64,000 bases of DNA from Pseudooceanicola lipolyticus (lineage in GTDB: Bacteria > Pseudomonadota > Alphaproteobacteria > Rhodobacterales > Rhodobacteraceae): the NCBI RefSeq assembly GCF_002786325.1, contig NZ_PGTB01000006.1:35604-99603 (forward strand), in the 5' to 3' direction. The notes beneath the pieces are model-generated. The model saw nothing but the letters and a program-made list of their open reading frames with translations. It ran no database searches and was not told the origin of the DNA. This document shows, one piece after another, positions 25,492 to 35,674 of this stretch; position 1 is the first letter of the stretch; each line of letters opens with the position of its first letter. The translations under genes and the position numbers were made by a program.

Positions 25492-26262
25492 TCAGTCCCG
25501 GATGATGGCGACAGGGCGGCACCAGCCGGCCGAAGCCCCCTTGATCTTGACGGGGAAGCATTGCACCTCGAACCCGGTGGCCGGAAGCTGTTCGAGATTG
25601 GCAAGCTTCTCGATATGGCAATAGCCGCGATCCATCCCGGCGCGGTGGCCTTCCCAGATCAGCGAGGCATCGCCGGTTTCGGCCACCTTCTTCGCGGTGT
25701 GGACAAAAGGCGCGTCCCAGCTCCAGGCGTCGGTGCCGCAAACCCGCATGCCCCGCTCGGTCATCCAGTTGGTTGCCGCGCGGCCGATGCCGCAGCCCGA
25801 CGGCACATATTGCGGCGTGCCGTAATGCGCGGCGGCGGCGGTGTTCACCAGCACGATATCACCCGGTTGCAGGTCATGGCCGATGCGCTCGAACTCGGCC
25901 ACCACGTCTTCGGGAGTGACAACATATCCGTCCGGCAGCGCCCGGAAATCAAGTTTGACCCCGCGCCCGATGCACCAGTCGAGCGGCACTTCGTCGATGG
26001 TGATCGCCCGTTTGCCGCCATCCATCGTGGTATGATAATGATACGGCGCGTCAAGATGTGTGCCGTTATGGGTCGACAGGGTCACCTGCTCGACCGCCCA
26101 GCCCTCGCCGCCCGGCAGATCGTCGCGGCTTACCCCGGGAAAGAACGAGAGGATCTGCTCGGCCGTCTCCTGGTGGGCGAAATAGGTGATCTTGGGGCCA
26201 AGCCCCGGCGGATCGGCATAGTCCGTGTTTTCGAGTGGTCGAGAGAGGTCGATCAGGCGCAT
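25492..26262 (-). CDS. Cyclase family protein (kynurenine formamidase-like metal hydrolase)
   Basis: A 256-residue metal-dependent hydrolase of the cyclase family (Pfam Cyclase; KynB, isatin hydrolase). The hallmark HxGTHxDxPxH is visible as STHNGTHLDAPYHYHTT, which binds Zn or Mn. Further family segments are DIVLVNTAAAAHYGTP and CGTDAWSWDAPF. The ATG at 26262 follows AAGGACAG; the frame remains open through the upstream dctM gene, but that part is a shadow. In the operon it sits between the TRAP permease and the FAH enzyme, so it probably opens a lactone, lactam or formamide ring of the imported substrate (inference). Confidence 0.9.
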   Translation of the reverse strand: MRLIDLSRPLENTDYADPPGLGPKITYFAHQETAEQILSFFPGVSRDDLPGGEGWAVEQVTLSTHNGTHLDAPYHYHTTMDGGKRAITIDEVPLDWCIGRGVKLDFRALPDGYVVTPEDVVAEFERIGHDLQPGDIVLVNTAAAAHYGTPQYVPSGCGIGRAATNWMTERGMRVCGTDAWSWDAPFVHTAKKVAETGDASLIWEGHRAGMDRGYCHIEKLANLEQLPATGFEVQCFPVKIKGASAGWCRPVAIIRD

Positions 26263-26276
26263 GAATCTGTCCTTTG

Positions 26277-27578
26277 TCAACGGCCCAAAAGGCCGGTTGC
26301 GATTTGCGGGATGAGGATCAGCGCGACCAGGGTCAGCGTCATGATCAGGGCAAAGGGCGCGGCCCCCCGGAACACCTCGCCCAGGGTGATGCCGGTATCC
26401 TTGAGGGTTGCGTGGACCACGAAAACCGACAGGCCCAGCGGTGGGGTCAGCAATCCGACCTCGACAGCCAGCACGGTGATCAGGCCGAAATGCACGATGT
26501 CGATGCCCATCTGCTGGGTCACCGGATAGGCCAGCGGCACCGTCACCAGCATGATCGACGAACTGTCCAGAACGGTGCCCAGCAGCACCAGCAGCCCGGC
26601 AAACAGCATCAGGAAGCCGACGGGCCCGATGCCCGAGCCGATCGCGGCCTCGGTAATCGAGGCAGGCAACCCGGAAAACGCCAGCATGCGGCTGTAGATC
26701 GAGGCGCCGATGATCAGAAAGCAGACCGCCGCGGTGATATGGCCCGTCTGCACCGCGATCCGCCAGGCAGCCCGGGCGCCGATCCGGCGCAGGACGATGC
26801 CGATGATCACCGCCGCCGCCGCCCCGACAGCGCCGGCCTCGGTGGGGGTGAAGAAACCCAAGTAGATCCCCGACAACACCAGCGTCGCCAGGCCGAGCAC
26901 CGGTAGAATGGTCCAGGTGGGCGTTGTTTCGCCTTCTTCCGCGGGGTTGATCCCTTCGAAGTACTGCGGCCGGGCCACGCCAAGACCGCTGAGATACAGG
27001 ATGTAGGCCCCGGCCAGCAGCAGCCCTGGACCGACGCCGCCGATGAACAGGTCGCCAATCGAGGAATCCGTCAGGATCGCGAAAAGGATCAACAGCAGCG
27101 ACGGCGGGATCAGCATGCCCAGCACCGAAGACCCGGCGACAACCCCGACGGCAATGCTGCGATTGGTCCCGGCGCGCACCATTTCGGGCACTGCCACCTT
27201 GGAAAAGACTGCCGCAGAGGCGATGGAAATGCCCGTGATCGCGGCGAAGACGGCATTGGACAGCACCGTCGCAACCCCGAGGCCGCCGCGCCAACGACGC
27301 AGTCCGCGCGAGATAACCGCGAAAGTATCGCGGCCCATGCCGCTTTCCGAAACGGCGAGGCCCATCAGCACAAACAGCGGCACAACGCCAAACGTATAGT
27401 CGGCAATGCTGTCCGTCGCGGCAAGCGCCACGAAGTTCATGGCAAGCTTGAGCTTGCCGGTGATTGCCCAGACCCCGAAGAGCGACACACCGGCCAGGGC
27501 AATCGCAACGTGCAGCCCGGCATAGATGGCAATGCCAATCGCGACCAGCGACAGGTATCCGACGGTGATTGGGTCCAT
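26277..27578 (-). CDS. dctM: TRAP transporter large permease (DctM)
   Basis: A 433-residue membrane protein, typical length for DctM, with about twelve hydrophobic segments. Conserved elements are FVLMGLAVSESGMGRDTFAV near the N-terminal third, AVFAAITGISIASAAVFSKV, the GSSVLGMLIPPSLLLILFAI gate motif, and LLTPPLGLSVFVVHATLKDT in the C-terminal half. It forms the sodium-coupled channel with DctQ immediately upstream and the binding protein. The gap to dctQ is only two bases. The substrate is likely the precursor acted on by the downstream cyclase-family and FAH enzymes. Confidence 0.94.
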   Translation of the reverse strand: MDPITVGYLSLVAIGIAIYAGLHVAIALAGVSLFGVWAITGKLKLAMNFVALAATDSIADYTFGVVPLFVLMGLAVSESGMGRDTFAVISRGLRRWRGGLGVATVLSNAVFAAITGISIASAAVFSKVAVPEMVRAGTNRSIAVGVVAGSSVLGMLIPPSLLLILFAILTDSSIGDLFIGGVGPGLLLAGAYILYLSGLGVARPQYFEGINPAEEGETTPTWTILPVLGLATLVLSGIYLGFFTPTEAGAVGAAAAVIIGIVLRRIGARAAWRIAVQTGHITAAVCFLIIGASIYSRMLAFSGLPASITEAAIGSGIGPVGFLMLFAGLLVLLGTVLDSSSIMLVTVPLAYPVTQQMGIDIVHFGLITVLAVEVGLLTPPLGLSVFVVHATLKDTGITLGEVFRGAAPFALIMTLTLVALILIPQIATGLLGR

Positions 27579-27580
27579 GA

Positions 27581-28117
27581 TCAGGCGTTCCGGTGTTCTT
27601 TGAATCGGGTCGCGGCGGTCAGCAGGAAGGACAGCGCCAGCAGGATCGAGCCCAGCACGATCAGGAACAGGAAGGGCCAGACCGGCAGGGTGAAATGCCC
27701 CTGCACCCCCTCCATCTCGCCACGTTCATAGGCGCGCACCACCTTCGGCCAGACCGCCCAGGCCAGCGTCAGGGCGAAGGCCGCGCCGCAAAGCTGCGCG
27801 ATCAGGTCCAATGTCAGGCCGGCTGTCGGCCAGCGCCTGCGCACCATGCCCAGGATGCCGTCAGAGCGGATCATCTCGCCCTTGCGGTGGGTATGGGCGA
27901 TTTGCAGAAAGACAATGCCGACGATGGAATATTTCACCATCTCCGGCACGCCCGCGATCGGGCGCCCCAATGTCTCGCGCCCCAGCACGTCGGCCACGAT
28001 CAGCACCATCAGCCACAGGATCCACAGCGTCGCCACCACATTGGCAGTGCCCATCACCACGTCTGCAACCTGGTCGAGGCGCCCGCGCGCCCCGACCCGG
28101 GTGATGTCCTGCGTCAT
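27581..28117 (-). CDS. dctQ: TRAP transporter small permease (DctQ)
   Basis: A 178-residue protein with four hydrophobic segments: about residues 21-50, 65-80, 100-125 and 145-170. IADVLGRETLGRPIAGVPEM and the following hydrophobic VKYSIVGIVFLQIAHTHRKG are the typical DctQ region. Its start overlaps the stop of the binding-protein gene (ATGA), and dctM follows after two bases. Needed for assembly of the TRAP importer. Confidence 0.92.
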   Translation of the reverse strand: MTQDITRVGARGRLDQVADVVMGTANVVATLWILWLMVLIVADVLGRETLGRPIAGVPEMVKYSIVGIVFLQIAHTHRKGEMIRSDGILGMVRRRWPTAGLTLDLIAQLCGAAFALTLAWAVWPKVVRAYERGEMEGVQGHFTLPVWPFLFLIVLGSILLALSFLLTAATRFKEHRNA

Positions 28118-29178
28118 TCCGCCGACCAGTCACGCGGCAATGCCACGCCCGCATCTTTGAGGTGGTTGATATAGGTGGTCAGCACCACGGTTCCGGGGAT
28201 CCCCTTGCCGTCAAGATCCTTGGCCCAGTCCATCGCGATGTTCGGCAGGGTGTTTGCCCAGTTGCTGCGCTCTTCCTCCGACATTTCGGAAATCTGGGCG
28301 CCGCCCGCTTCCATCGCCTTGAAGGCCCCGGCAACCCGCGCTTCCAGTCCGGTGCGATAATCCGCGGCAAAGGTGTCGGCCGCCGCGCGCAGGGCCTCTT
28401 GCACCACCGCGTCCTGCTCGTCGAACCAGCTTTTCTTGGCAACAATGCCGCCCGCAAATTGCGCGCCGAAATGCACGCGGGTCACGTAGGGTGCAACCTC
28501 GAACAGCTTGGCCGCCGCCGCCGCCGTCGGGAACACGATCACGCCTTCGGCAACACCCGACTGGATGTCATTGTAATAGGTGGTCAGATTGCCCGAAACA
28601 CCGACTGCGCCGGTCTCTTTCAGCCAGTTTACCGCCGGTCCCGGGGCGTTGATCTTGCGGCCTTCGAGGTCGGACAGGCTGGCCACCGGGAAGGTGGTCA
28701 TCAGCAGGTAATCCTCGAGCCCGAAGCCGCCGCCGAGATATTCAAGGTCCAGATCTTCCCAGAGTTTCCGCATCGCCGGGATGTCGTCATGCATGGCATC
28801 GACGGTGGAAAGCACCAGATCGACATCGGGCGAACCGAAGGGGGTCACGTAGGTGACGTTCTGAAGGCTCAGCAGCGAGGGCTCGAACAGCGACGACACG
28901 ATCCCAACCTGTGCCAGGCCGTCCTCCATCGCCTCCATCTCGCCCCCGACCTTGGCCAGCGTACCGCCATAGGCTTCGGTCCAATCGATGGAATAATCGG
29001 TACCCTCCAGCGCTGCGTTCACCGCCGGAATATAGGATTCCGAAAGTGTCTTGACCCACAGAAAGACGGGCGGATGGCCCGCAACCGCTGTGACATCCAA
29101 AACTTCGGCCCGCACGCTTGCGGCACAGGTTAGCGTTGCGGCCAGCGTGCAGCTGGCCAGCGCTCTTGCGAGATTCAT
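28114..29178 (-). CDS. dctP: TRAP transporter substrate-binding protein (DctP type)
   Basis: A 354-residue periplasmic protein with a signal peptide (MNLARALASCTLAATLTCAA, cleavage after VRA). DctP-family features are GTLAKVGGEMEAMEDGLAQV, the carboxylate-binding Arg in DLEGRKINAPG, and YYNDIQSGVAEGVIVFP. The ATG at 29178 is preceded by GGGAGGAAAC; a much longer open frame continues upstream through the divergent TetR gene but is a shadow. It leads the five-gene operon binding protein, dctQ, dctM, cyclase-family hydrolase, FAH enzyme. The presence of the conserved Arg implies a carboxylate ligand. Confidence 0.93.
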   Translation of the reverse strand: MNLARALASCTLAATLTCAASVRAEVLDVTAVAGHPPVFLWVKTLSESYIPAVNAALEGTDYSIDWTEAYGGTLAKVGGEMEAMEDGLAQVGIVSSLFEPSLLSLQNVTYVTPFGSPDVDLVLSTVDAMHDDIPAMRKLWEDLDLEYLGGGFGLEDYLLMTTFPVASLSDLEGRKINAPGPAVNWLKETGAVGVSGNLTTYYNDIQSGVAEGVIVFPTAAAAAKLFEVAPYVTRVHFGAQFAGGIVAKKSWFDEQDAVVQEALRAAADTFAADYRTGLEARVAGAFKAMEAGGAQISEMSEEERSNWANTLPNIAMDWAKDLDGKGIPGTVVLTTYINHLKDAGVALPRDWSAE

Positions 29179-29313
29179 CAAGGTTTCCTCCCAGTTGCGC
29201 CGAAGCAAAAGCTCCGGCATTCTCTCCTTCAAACAAACTATCTGAACGTATGTATAAAAAGTCAACAACCGGATATCGAGGCCTTGCGAAATCCATAATC
29301 GGAGAACCAGCGC

Positions 29314-29991
29314 TTGCGACAATCGCTTGAAGAAACTGATAATTCCCGCACCACCGACGGCCGGCTCGCCCGCGGCGAAGCGACCCGCGAGCGGGTCCTG
29401 GATGCCGCCGAGAGATGTTTTGCCGCGGACGGGTTCGAGGCCGTGTCGATTCGACAGATTGCCCGCGAAGCCGAGGTAACCCTGGGAGTTGTCGGCTTTC
29501 ACGGCGGCTCGAAGGAAGAACTTTTCAAAACGGTGCTTGCCCGGCGTTCCACCACGCTGGATGACCTGCGCACCGCCGCCCTGGCCGAATTGCACGCGCG
29601 TGGCGACTTCACCATCCGCGATCTGGTGGATGCCTACCTGACGCCCTATCTCGACATTGCCTCGCGCGGTGATCCGCAGTGGCGCGCCTATGCCGAACTG
29701 ATCGCCCGGGTGGCCTCGACCGACCATTACGTGCCTCAGATCCGCGACCTCTATGACCCTACCGCACGGCTCTACATCGCCGAGATCCAGCGCCTGCGGC
29801 CCGGTGCCAGCGCCGAGGCGCTTGCAACCGTCCTGACCCTGACCGTCGCTTCGATGCTGTCCATCGTCGCCAGCCGGGCCCGCATTGTCGGACTCAGCGA
29901 AACCGCAACCTGCGATGAGCCGATGGATTACCGCAAAATCTTGATCGATTTTTGTACTGGCGGGATCGAAACGGCACTTTCGCGCGTTTAG
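29314..29991 (+). CDS. TetR/AcrR-family regulator, divergent from the TRAP operon
   Basis: A 225-residue TetR regulator. The N-terminal DNA-binding domain reads ERVLDAAERCFAADGFEAVS followed by IRQIAREAEVTLGVVGFHGG, with the usual Tyr-x-His-Phe replaced by Gly-Phe-His. The ligand domain is C-terminal. The start is a TTG at 29314 with GGAG nine bases upstream; no better ATG precedes the conserved region. It diverges from dctP across 135 bp of relatively AT-rich DNA, so repression of the TRAP operon is the likely role. No clear palindrome stood out between them. Confidence 0.87.
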   Translation: MRQSLEETDNSRTTDGRLARGEATRERVLDAAERCFAADGFEAVSIRQIAREAEVTLGVVGFHGGSKEELFKTVLARRSTTLDDLRTAALAELHARGDFTIRDLVDAYLTPYLDIASRGDPQWRAYAELIARVASTDHYVPQIRDLYDPTARLYIAEIQRLRPGASAEALATVLTLTVASMLSIVASRARIVGLSETATCDEPMDYRKILIDFCTGGIETALSRV

Positions 29992-30061
29992 ACCGCAGTT
30001 CACCGGTTTGCAGTGGCGTGTTAAGATTGCGTCGACGTCTGGGCCATAAGGACGAAAGAGG

Positions 30062-30601
30062 ATGATGTTCGGACATATCTTGATCCGCCTGGCCCTGCTG
30101 AGCTGTCTCGCCTTCGCGGCGCCGGCGGTTGGGGCCACGGGGCTGTCCGGCACCTTTGCCTCCATCGACGGCGGCACCCTGTCGGTGGAAAGCTGGCGCG
30201 GTAGGCCCGTCCTGGTGGTGAACACCGCCTCGCGATGCGGGTTTACCGGTCAGTATGACGGCTTGCAGCGGCTTTACGAACGCTATCGCGACCGGGGGTT
30301 GGTGGTGCTCGCCGTGCCGTCAAACGACTTCCGGCAAGAGCTGGGCACCGCGCAGGAGGTCAAGGAATTCTGTGCGTTGAATTTTGCCCTGGATCTGCCG
30401 ATGACCGACATCACCCAGGTGCGCGGACCCGACGCGCATCCGTTCTACGCGGCCGTAGCGGCGGAGACCGGATTTGTACCCAGCTGGAACTTCAACAAGA
30501 TCCTGATCGGACCCGACGGCACCGTGGTCGACACCTGGAGAGCCGCAGTCGAGCCAGACTCACCGGCGATCCGGGATCGGGTGGAAGCGCTACTGGACTA
30601 A
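30062..30601 (+). CDS. Glutathione peroxidase family thiol peroxidase, exported
   Basis: A 179-residue GPx-fold protein with a signal peptide (hydrophobic LIRLALLSCLAFAAPAVGA), so it probably acts in the periplasm. The peroxidatic residue is Cys (VVNTASRCGFTGQYDGLQ), not selenocysteine. The WNFNK motif is present as VPSWNFNKILIGPDG. The second-loop motif is VPSNDFRQELG, so the usual catalytic Gln of CNQF is Asp, as in many bacterial periplasmic members. A second Cys (VKEFCALNF) could be the resolving residue for a thioredoxin-dependent cycle. It stands alone, 70 bp after the TetR gene. Confidence 0.93.
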   Translation: MMFGHILIRLALLSCLAFAAPAVGATGLSGTFASIDGGTLSVESWRGRPVLVVNTASRCGFTGQYDGLQRLYERYRDRGLVVLAVPSNDFRQELGTAQEVKEFCALNFALDLPMTDITQVRGPDAHPFYAAVAAETGFVPSWNFNKILIGPDGTVVDTWRAAVEPDSPAIRDRVEALLD

Positions 30602-30772
30602 GCGCCAGTCGCCGCCCTCCTGCTGGACGGGGCGCGCGCAGGGCGCCGGCATCATCTGGCGGGCGTGCAGTTTCGGTTGCCAAATTTGTTCTCAGTGGCG
30701 GGGCCAGAGATGGACGACCCCCTATGCGTTACCGCCGGTCGCGCGCGTCCGTGCTGGCCTGACAAGATCGGA

Positions 30773-31030
30773 CTAGGCGAAGACGTTTGGATCGATCTGG
30801 TCTACCGGCGTGATCACATCAGCCGGAATATTGAGCCTTTCAGCAGCACGGCGCAACGCATCGGCGTCCGGTGCTTCGTAGAGGCAATAGGTCTTGCGTT
30901 TGTCGGCACTCAGAAACGAGAAAATCCATTCGACCCCTTCGGAGTCATTGATCTGCTTGATCTGCAATTTCCCATCGTCTGACAGGGCCAGTTCCTTGGC
31001 AAAGTTCCGTTCGATAATGAAACGTGGCAT
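30773..31030 (-). CDS. DUF4242 family small protein
   Basis: An 85-residue protein that starts MPRFIIERNFAKELALSDDG and contains EWIFSFLSADKRKTYCLYEA and ADALRRAAERLNIPADVITP, matching the DUF4242 (nickel-binding-like ferredoxin fold) family, whose members have the same MPRFxIER start and KTYCxYxAP core. Biological role unknown. It lies 26 bp downstream of the cyclase/ATPase gene on the same strand, so it is probably cotranscribed. Small DUF4242 genes are often next to class III cyclase/ATPase regulators, a loose association. Confidence 0.8.
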   Translation of the reverse strand: MPRFIIERNFAKELALSDDGKLQIKQINDSEGVEWIFSFLSADKRKTYCLYEAPDADALRRAAERLNIPADVITPVDQIDPNVFA

Positions 31031-31056
31031 CGTTCGACCCTCTGGGCTTGGCGGTC

Positions 31057-34000
31057 TCAGTTGAGATCGCGGCGAAGTGAAGCACTGAGTCCTATCATAC
31101 CAAACTTCACCGCCGTTGCCATGGCTTCATCCAGCAGTCCGTCGATATGTTCCCTGTCGCTGCTGCGGCCACGCTTGTGCATGGCCAGAGCAAACCCGGC
31201 CTGCGATCGCGCGATCCAGGGCGTGGCCCTCATGCCTGTATCCAGGTCGAGGGCAGCCTGGAAATGCTCTTCCATCGCTGTCCAATTCCCGCATTCGGCG
31301 GCGAGGGCACCCAGCCTCCGGTCGGCCGATCCATAACAGACCGTGGCAACGCCGATGGTGATGGTCATCCCGCGATAGGGCAGCAGACGGTCGTAGAGCG
31401 TCTGGCACATCTCGGTATCGCCAATCATGACGGCGGTATCGGCGAGATAGCTGAGCGTGGCGCTGTATTTCGCGTCAAGCGGCAGGTTGAAACCGGTCGC
31501 CGCCATCTCGTTCATCATGCGCCGGGCGGCATCGAGATGCCCGAGTTCGGCCGCGATCAGGGCAAAGCCGGGCCGCCAGCTGGCATCGCCTTCGTCGTCG
31601 TCCAGCAGCCGCTTAATCACCGGTGCGACCTCGGCCAGCCGCCCCTGTTCACGCCGGATCGAGAACATCTGGACGCCAAACAGACCTTCGACATGGCTGC
31701 CATGTGTCGTCACCCCAAGCCGCAGCGCTTCGTTGGCGAGCCGCTCGGCTTCGGCGAACTCACCGTCCAGGATGGCCTTCATCGCGTGCCCGTGCCGGGC
31801 GACCCAGTCCATGTGCATGTGCTGGCGCGCGGCGCCCACATCGTCGAGACGTTGCAGCGCCTCTTCCATCAGGCCGCGGTCGCCCATTTCGGTCGCGACA
31901 TAGATGGCGATGGCAGAGGCGCGCCCACGGTCGGCATCATCCGTCAGATCTGCCAGCGCCAGAAGTTGCCCGATGCGCTCGCGCCAATTCGCCACCTCGT
32001 CGGGATCGCGGGCCACGACCGGCGCCAGAAACCGCGACATCATCTGGTTGAACAGGGCGTTGTTGTCGCCAAGTTTCCGGGCCATCGCCTCGGCCTCGCG
32101 CCCGAAACGGGTGCTTTCCACGAAACTGCCGTTCATCATGTGCCCGCGCGCCAAATGCGCCATCAGCTTGCATCTCAGGCGGATGTCGTCGATCCGGGGA
32201 TTGGCCAGGGCTTCCTCGCACAGCGCAATCGCGGCGGTGGGGTTATAGGCCGACAGCATGACGCTATCCATGTAGGTGATCGCCGCATCGGCAAACAGCA
32301 GGGGATCGTCCAGCGCCCTGGCCTCTTCGGCGGCGCGCCATGCTGACTTGAGGGCCGTCGGCAGGCTGCCGGCATGGGTGTGCGCTTCGGCCAGCAGGAT
32401 GCGCGCGGCGATCACGCTGGGATGCGGACTGATCCCTGCCGCGATGCTTTCGGCGGCGGCCAGTGCCTCCTTGGCATGGCTGACGGCCTCGTAGGTCGCC
32501 GATCGTTCCAGCGCGCGGCGGGCCGCCGCTTCCCATCGGCTGAGGGCTTCGGCGGTTTCGCCGGCTTCGGTGAAATGCCGCGCGGCAAGCTCGGGTTCGC
32601 GATCGACATCCGAAGCTTTCAGCCGCTCCAGCATACGCGCCAACTTGCCGTGCAACAGGCGGCGGTTCCGGCGTAACAAGGCCTGATAGGCCGCATCCTG
32701 GATCAGCGCGTGGCGAAACGCGAAGCTGCCCGGAACGATCCCGCTTTCATAGATGATATTGGCGCGGCGCAGCTCGATCAAAGCGGCCTCAAGCTCGGCG
32801 GGGGGCACATCGGCCAGAGCGCCAAGCAGGCTACGGTCGAACTCGCGCCCGATGACCGAGGCAACCAGCGAAACGCTGCGTGCCTTGCGCGACACCCGGT
32901 CAAGCCGGGCCAGCAGAACCCCCTGAAGGCTATCCGGGACCGCCCCCTGCAAATGCCCATCCTCACTGTCACCGATGGCGCGCGCCAGTTCCTCGACAAA
33001 CAGCGGCACCCCATCCGTCCGGTCGACAAGTTCCTCGATCAGGGCGGGCTCGATCGGACGTTCAAGCACACCCTCGATCAGTCTGGCGATATGCTCGCCG
33101 CTCAGCGGGCCGAGCCGCAGGACCGAGACATGCGGATGATCGACCGGCCAGGTCGAGGTCCATTCGGTGCGATGGGTAACCAGCAGCATCACCGGCAGAT
33201 CACCGCAAATCTCCACCACGCGTTCGAACGCCTCCAGGCTCGACGGATCGATCCAGTGGGTGTCCTCGACCAGCATCAACAACGGGAATCTTTCCGCCCG
33301 CGCCACAACCGACCGGGCCAGGGTTTCGATGATGCGACGCTTGAGTTCCTGCGGCTCCAGGCCGGTCAGCAATTCCGGATTTGGCGGAGTCAGGCCCAGC
33401 AGCTTGGCATATACCGGCGCGTCGCGATCCGGGTCCAGAAAATGCGAGCGCACCAGTGCCTCGACCCGTTCATAGCTTTCGCCGGGGTCGTTGGTCATGC
33501 GCAGTTTCGCGGCGCGGCGCAATCGATCGACAATCGGGTGAAAGGCCGAATTGGCGTGATAGGGCGCGCATTGATAGCGCAACAGCTCGCCGGGGCCATC
33601 TCCGATGCGTTCGATGAAGGCCTGCGCGATCCGCGATTTGCCGATCCCGGCCTCGCCGGACAGCATGATCACCTGGCCCTTGCCGTTCAGCGCGGCCTCC
33701 CAGGTGCGCAGAAGCAGCGCCATTTCCTCGTCCCGGCCCACCAGCGGAACGTCGCTTTCGCTGCGCGTGGCCTCGAACCGCGTTTCGAGCGAGCGTTCAG
33801 AGGTGGCCAGATAGACCTCGCGCGGCAGTTCGAAGCCCTTGAGCGTGCGGGGCCCGAGGCTTTTCAACTCGAAGGATCTGCCGATCAGGTCGCGCGTCTC
33901 GTGCGACAGCGCGACCGAGTTGCTTTCCGCTTCGGCCTGCAGGCGGGCGGCGAGGTTGACCACCGCCCCGACCATGGCGTGATCTTCGCGCATCTGTTCA

Positions 34001-34619
34001 CCAACCAGATCGCCGACCACCACCTGACCCGAGGCAATCCCGACCCGAACCGCATAGGCAGCGGATTTTCCCGCAGCGCGCGCCGCGGTGCCTCCGACAA
34101 TCGCGAGGCCCGCACGCACCGCCCGGTCCGCGTGATCCTCATAGGCGGTGGGCCAGCCAAAATAGGCCAGAACACCGTCGCCCATATATTTGGCGACATG
34201 GCCCCGAAGCGTTCAACCTCGGCCGTGACCCGGTCCTGATAGCGGCGCAGAAGGTCGCTCATGTCTTCGGGTTCCAGCGTTTCGGCCAGCTGGGTCGATC
34301 CGGCCATATCCACGAAGGCAATGCTCAGATGCCGGAATTCTGCCTCGCTATCGGCTTTGGCGCGCAGATCCGGGGCCGCCTCGGGCTCGGGTGTCAGCGC
34401 CACCGCAATCTCAGCGTCGCGTTCTGCAACAGCTGGCGCCTGGAACGCCTTTACCGCGGCAAGGAAAACCCGACGATGTCCCAGAGACAAGCCAAGTTCG
34501 CGAAGATCGTCTTCGGTCAGATGCGGCAGCGCCCGCATATCGACATCGTTGTCTCGAAAAACCTCGCAGTATTTCCCGAGACCTTGCTCCACGAGCCAGT
34601 TTTCAGCGTCAGCTGCCAT
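31057..34619 (-). pseudogene. SAM domain - class III adenylate/guanylate cyclase - AAA ATPase - TPR protein, single-base frameshift
   Basis: Read with one base restored, this is a 1187-residue regulator. It has a SAM domain (about 1-65, from WLVEQGLGKYCEVFRDND), then a class III cyclase domain (about 95-260: SIAFVDMAGSTQLAETL with the first metal Asp, KYMGDGVLAYFGWP with the second, and VVNLAARLQAEAES with the Asn/Arg pair). An AAA_16 ATPase follows (Walker A LSGEAGIGKSRIAQAF, then LMLVEDTHWIDPSS), and a long TPR-like helical tail. The frame breaks at the C-run 34202-34205 (sense GGGGCC where GGGGGCC restores RFGGHVAKYMGDG). Either a recent inactivation or a sequencing error. The intact right part can be read from 34185 (1042 residues). 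Confidence 0.8.
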
Positions 34620-34776
34620 CGTGCTGGTCCATGAATCTGAAGCGCGACGATTCCAACTATGCGCGCTCCGCGCGATATTGGCTATGCCCGCGACGGGGCT
34701 GGCCGCGCCCCAGAAAATCGTAGCGCGCCGAATAGTGGCGAGGCGAGGCAGCGCGCAGGCCGTTGCCGCGCAACCC

Positions 34777-35469
34777 CTAGCTCACCAGCTTTTTCTGTGC
34801 CGCGAACGGGCTCAGCCCAAGCCAGCGCTGCATGGACTCCGCGATCTCGCGCGAGCCGGTCAGCTCGAATTTGTCCCGTTCGGCAGAGACCTTGGTAAGC
34901 CCCATCCAGATTGCCGTCATGGTTCGCAGATCGACATTTACGTACAGATCCACCTCGAAACCCGGATCGGACCAGCACAGGTCGGTCTCGCCAGTGGGTT
35001 CAACCACAAGCCACCAATCCCGCTTGCTCGACGGCTGGTCATGAAACACGAATTGCAGCACCGCGCGCCGGCCGACGAGCGGTTCCGGGTTCAGGTTCCG
35101 GCGCATGTCCCACATCAGCAGCGATGCATCGAGATTTCCCAAAGACAGCGAGGATTCCACCCATTTCTGACCCCACATTCCCATCGCGATCACGACGTCG
35201 TACAGATCCTCTCCCGCCTGGGTTAGACAGTATTCGAAGACACCCCGCTCGGACGGGACGGGCCGCTTGATCACAACACCCGCCGCCTCCAGGTCTTTCA
35301 GGCGTTGCGACAGCAGCGTGGGCGACATCTTGGGTACGCCGCGCCGCAGGTCGTTGAACCGCGTCGATCCCGCGATCATCTCGCGCACCAGCACCATGGT
35401 CCAGCGCGTGCACAGCACCTCGGCCGCCATGGCGAGCGGACAGAACTGTTTGTATCCGGCATGTGGCAT
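34777..35469 (-). CDS. HxlR-family transcriptional regulator
   Basis: A 230-residue protein with an N-terminal HxlR winged helix: FCPLAMAAEVLCTRWTMVLV followed by REMIAGSTRFNDLRRGVPKM and SPTLLSQRLKDLEAAGVV. The C-terminal half (about residues 110-230, including DQPSSKRDWWLVVEPTGETD) is an extra SCP2-like or effector part that most HxlR proteins lack. The ATG at 35469 has a very strong ribosome site (GGAGGGGGG). It diverges from a FAD-linked oxidase, which it probably represses in response to the substrate. Confidence 0.88.
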   Translation of the reverse strand: MPHAGYKQFCPLAMAAEVLCTRWTMVLVREMIAGSTRFNDLRRGVPKMSPTLLSQRLKDLEAAGVVIKRPVPSERGVFEYCLTQAGEDLYDVVIAMGMWGQKWVESSLSLGNLDASLLMWDMRRNLNPEPLVGRRAVLQFVFHDQPSSKRDWWLVVEPTGETDLCWSDPGFEVDLYVNVDLRTMTAIWMGLTKVSAERDKFELTGSREIAESMQRWLGLSPFAAQKKLVS

Positions 35470-35674
35470 GGTTCCCCCCTCCTGACCGCCCCCATCATAG
35501 CATGGATCTCTGCCCACTTGGTCCAGATCCTGTACCGCCCGATTCAGTTCCGTGACTAGTTTTGGCCTGGATCTTCATGCCAAGCTTGTCCCGTTCGACG
35601 CAGTACCTGCGCCTAAAGGGAAAGACCGGCCGCTGATCCAACGGCCGAGGGGACTGCGAACAGGGAGAAAACCA

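Noticed and set aside
25492-27294. Single 600-codon reading of the cyclase-family gene with a long N-terminal extension
   Set aside because: The extra 340 residues run out of frame through dctM and are Arg/Gly-rich; the ATG at 26262 with its ribosome site starts the conserved domain.
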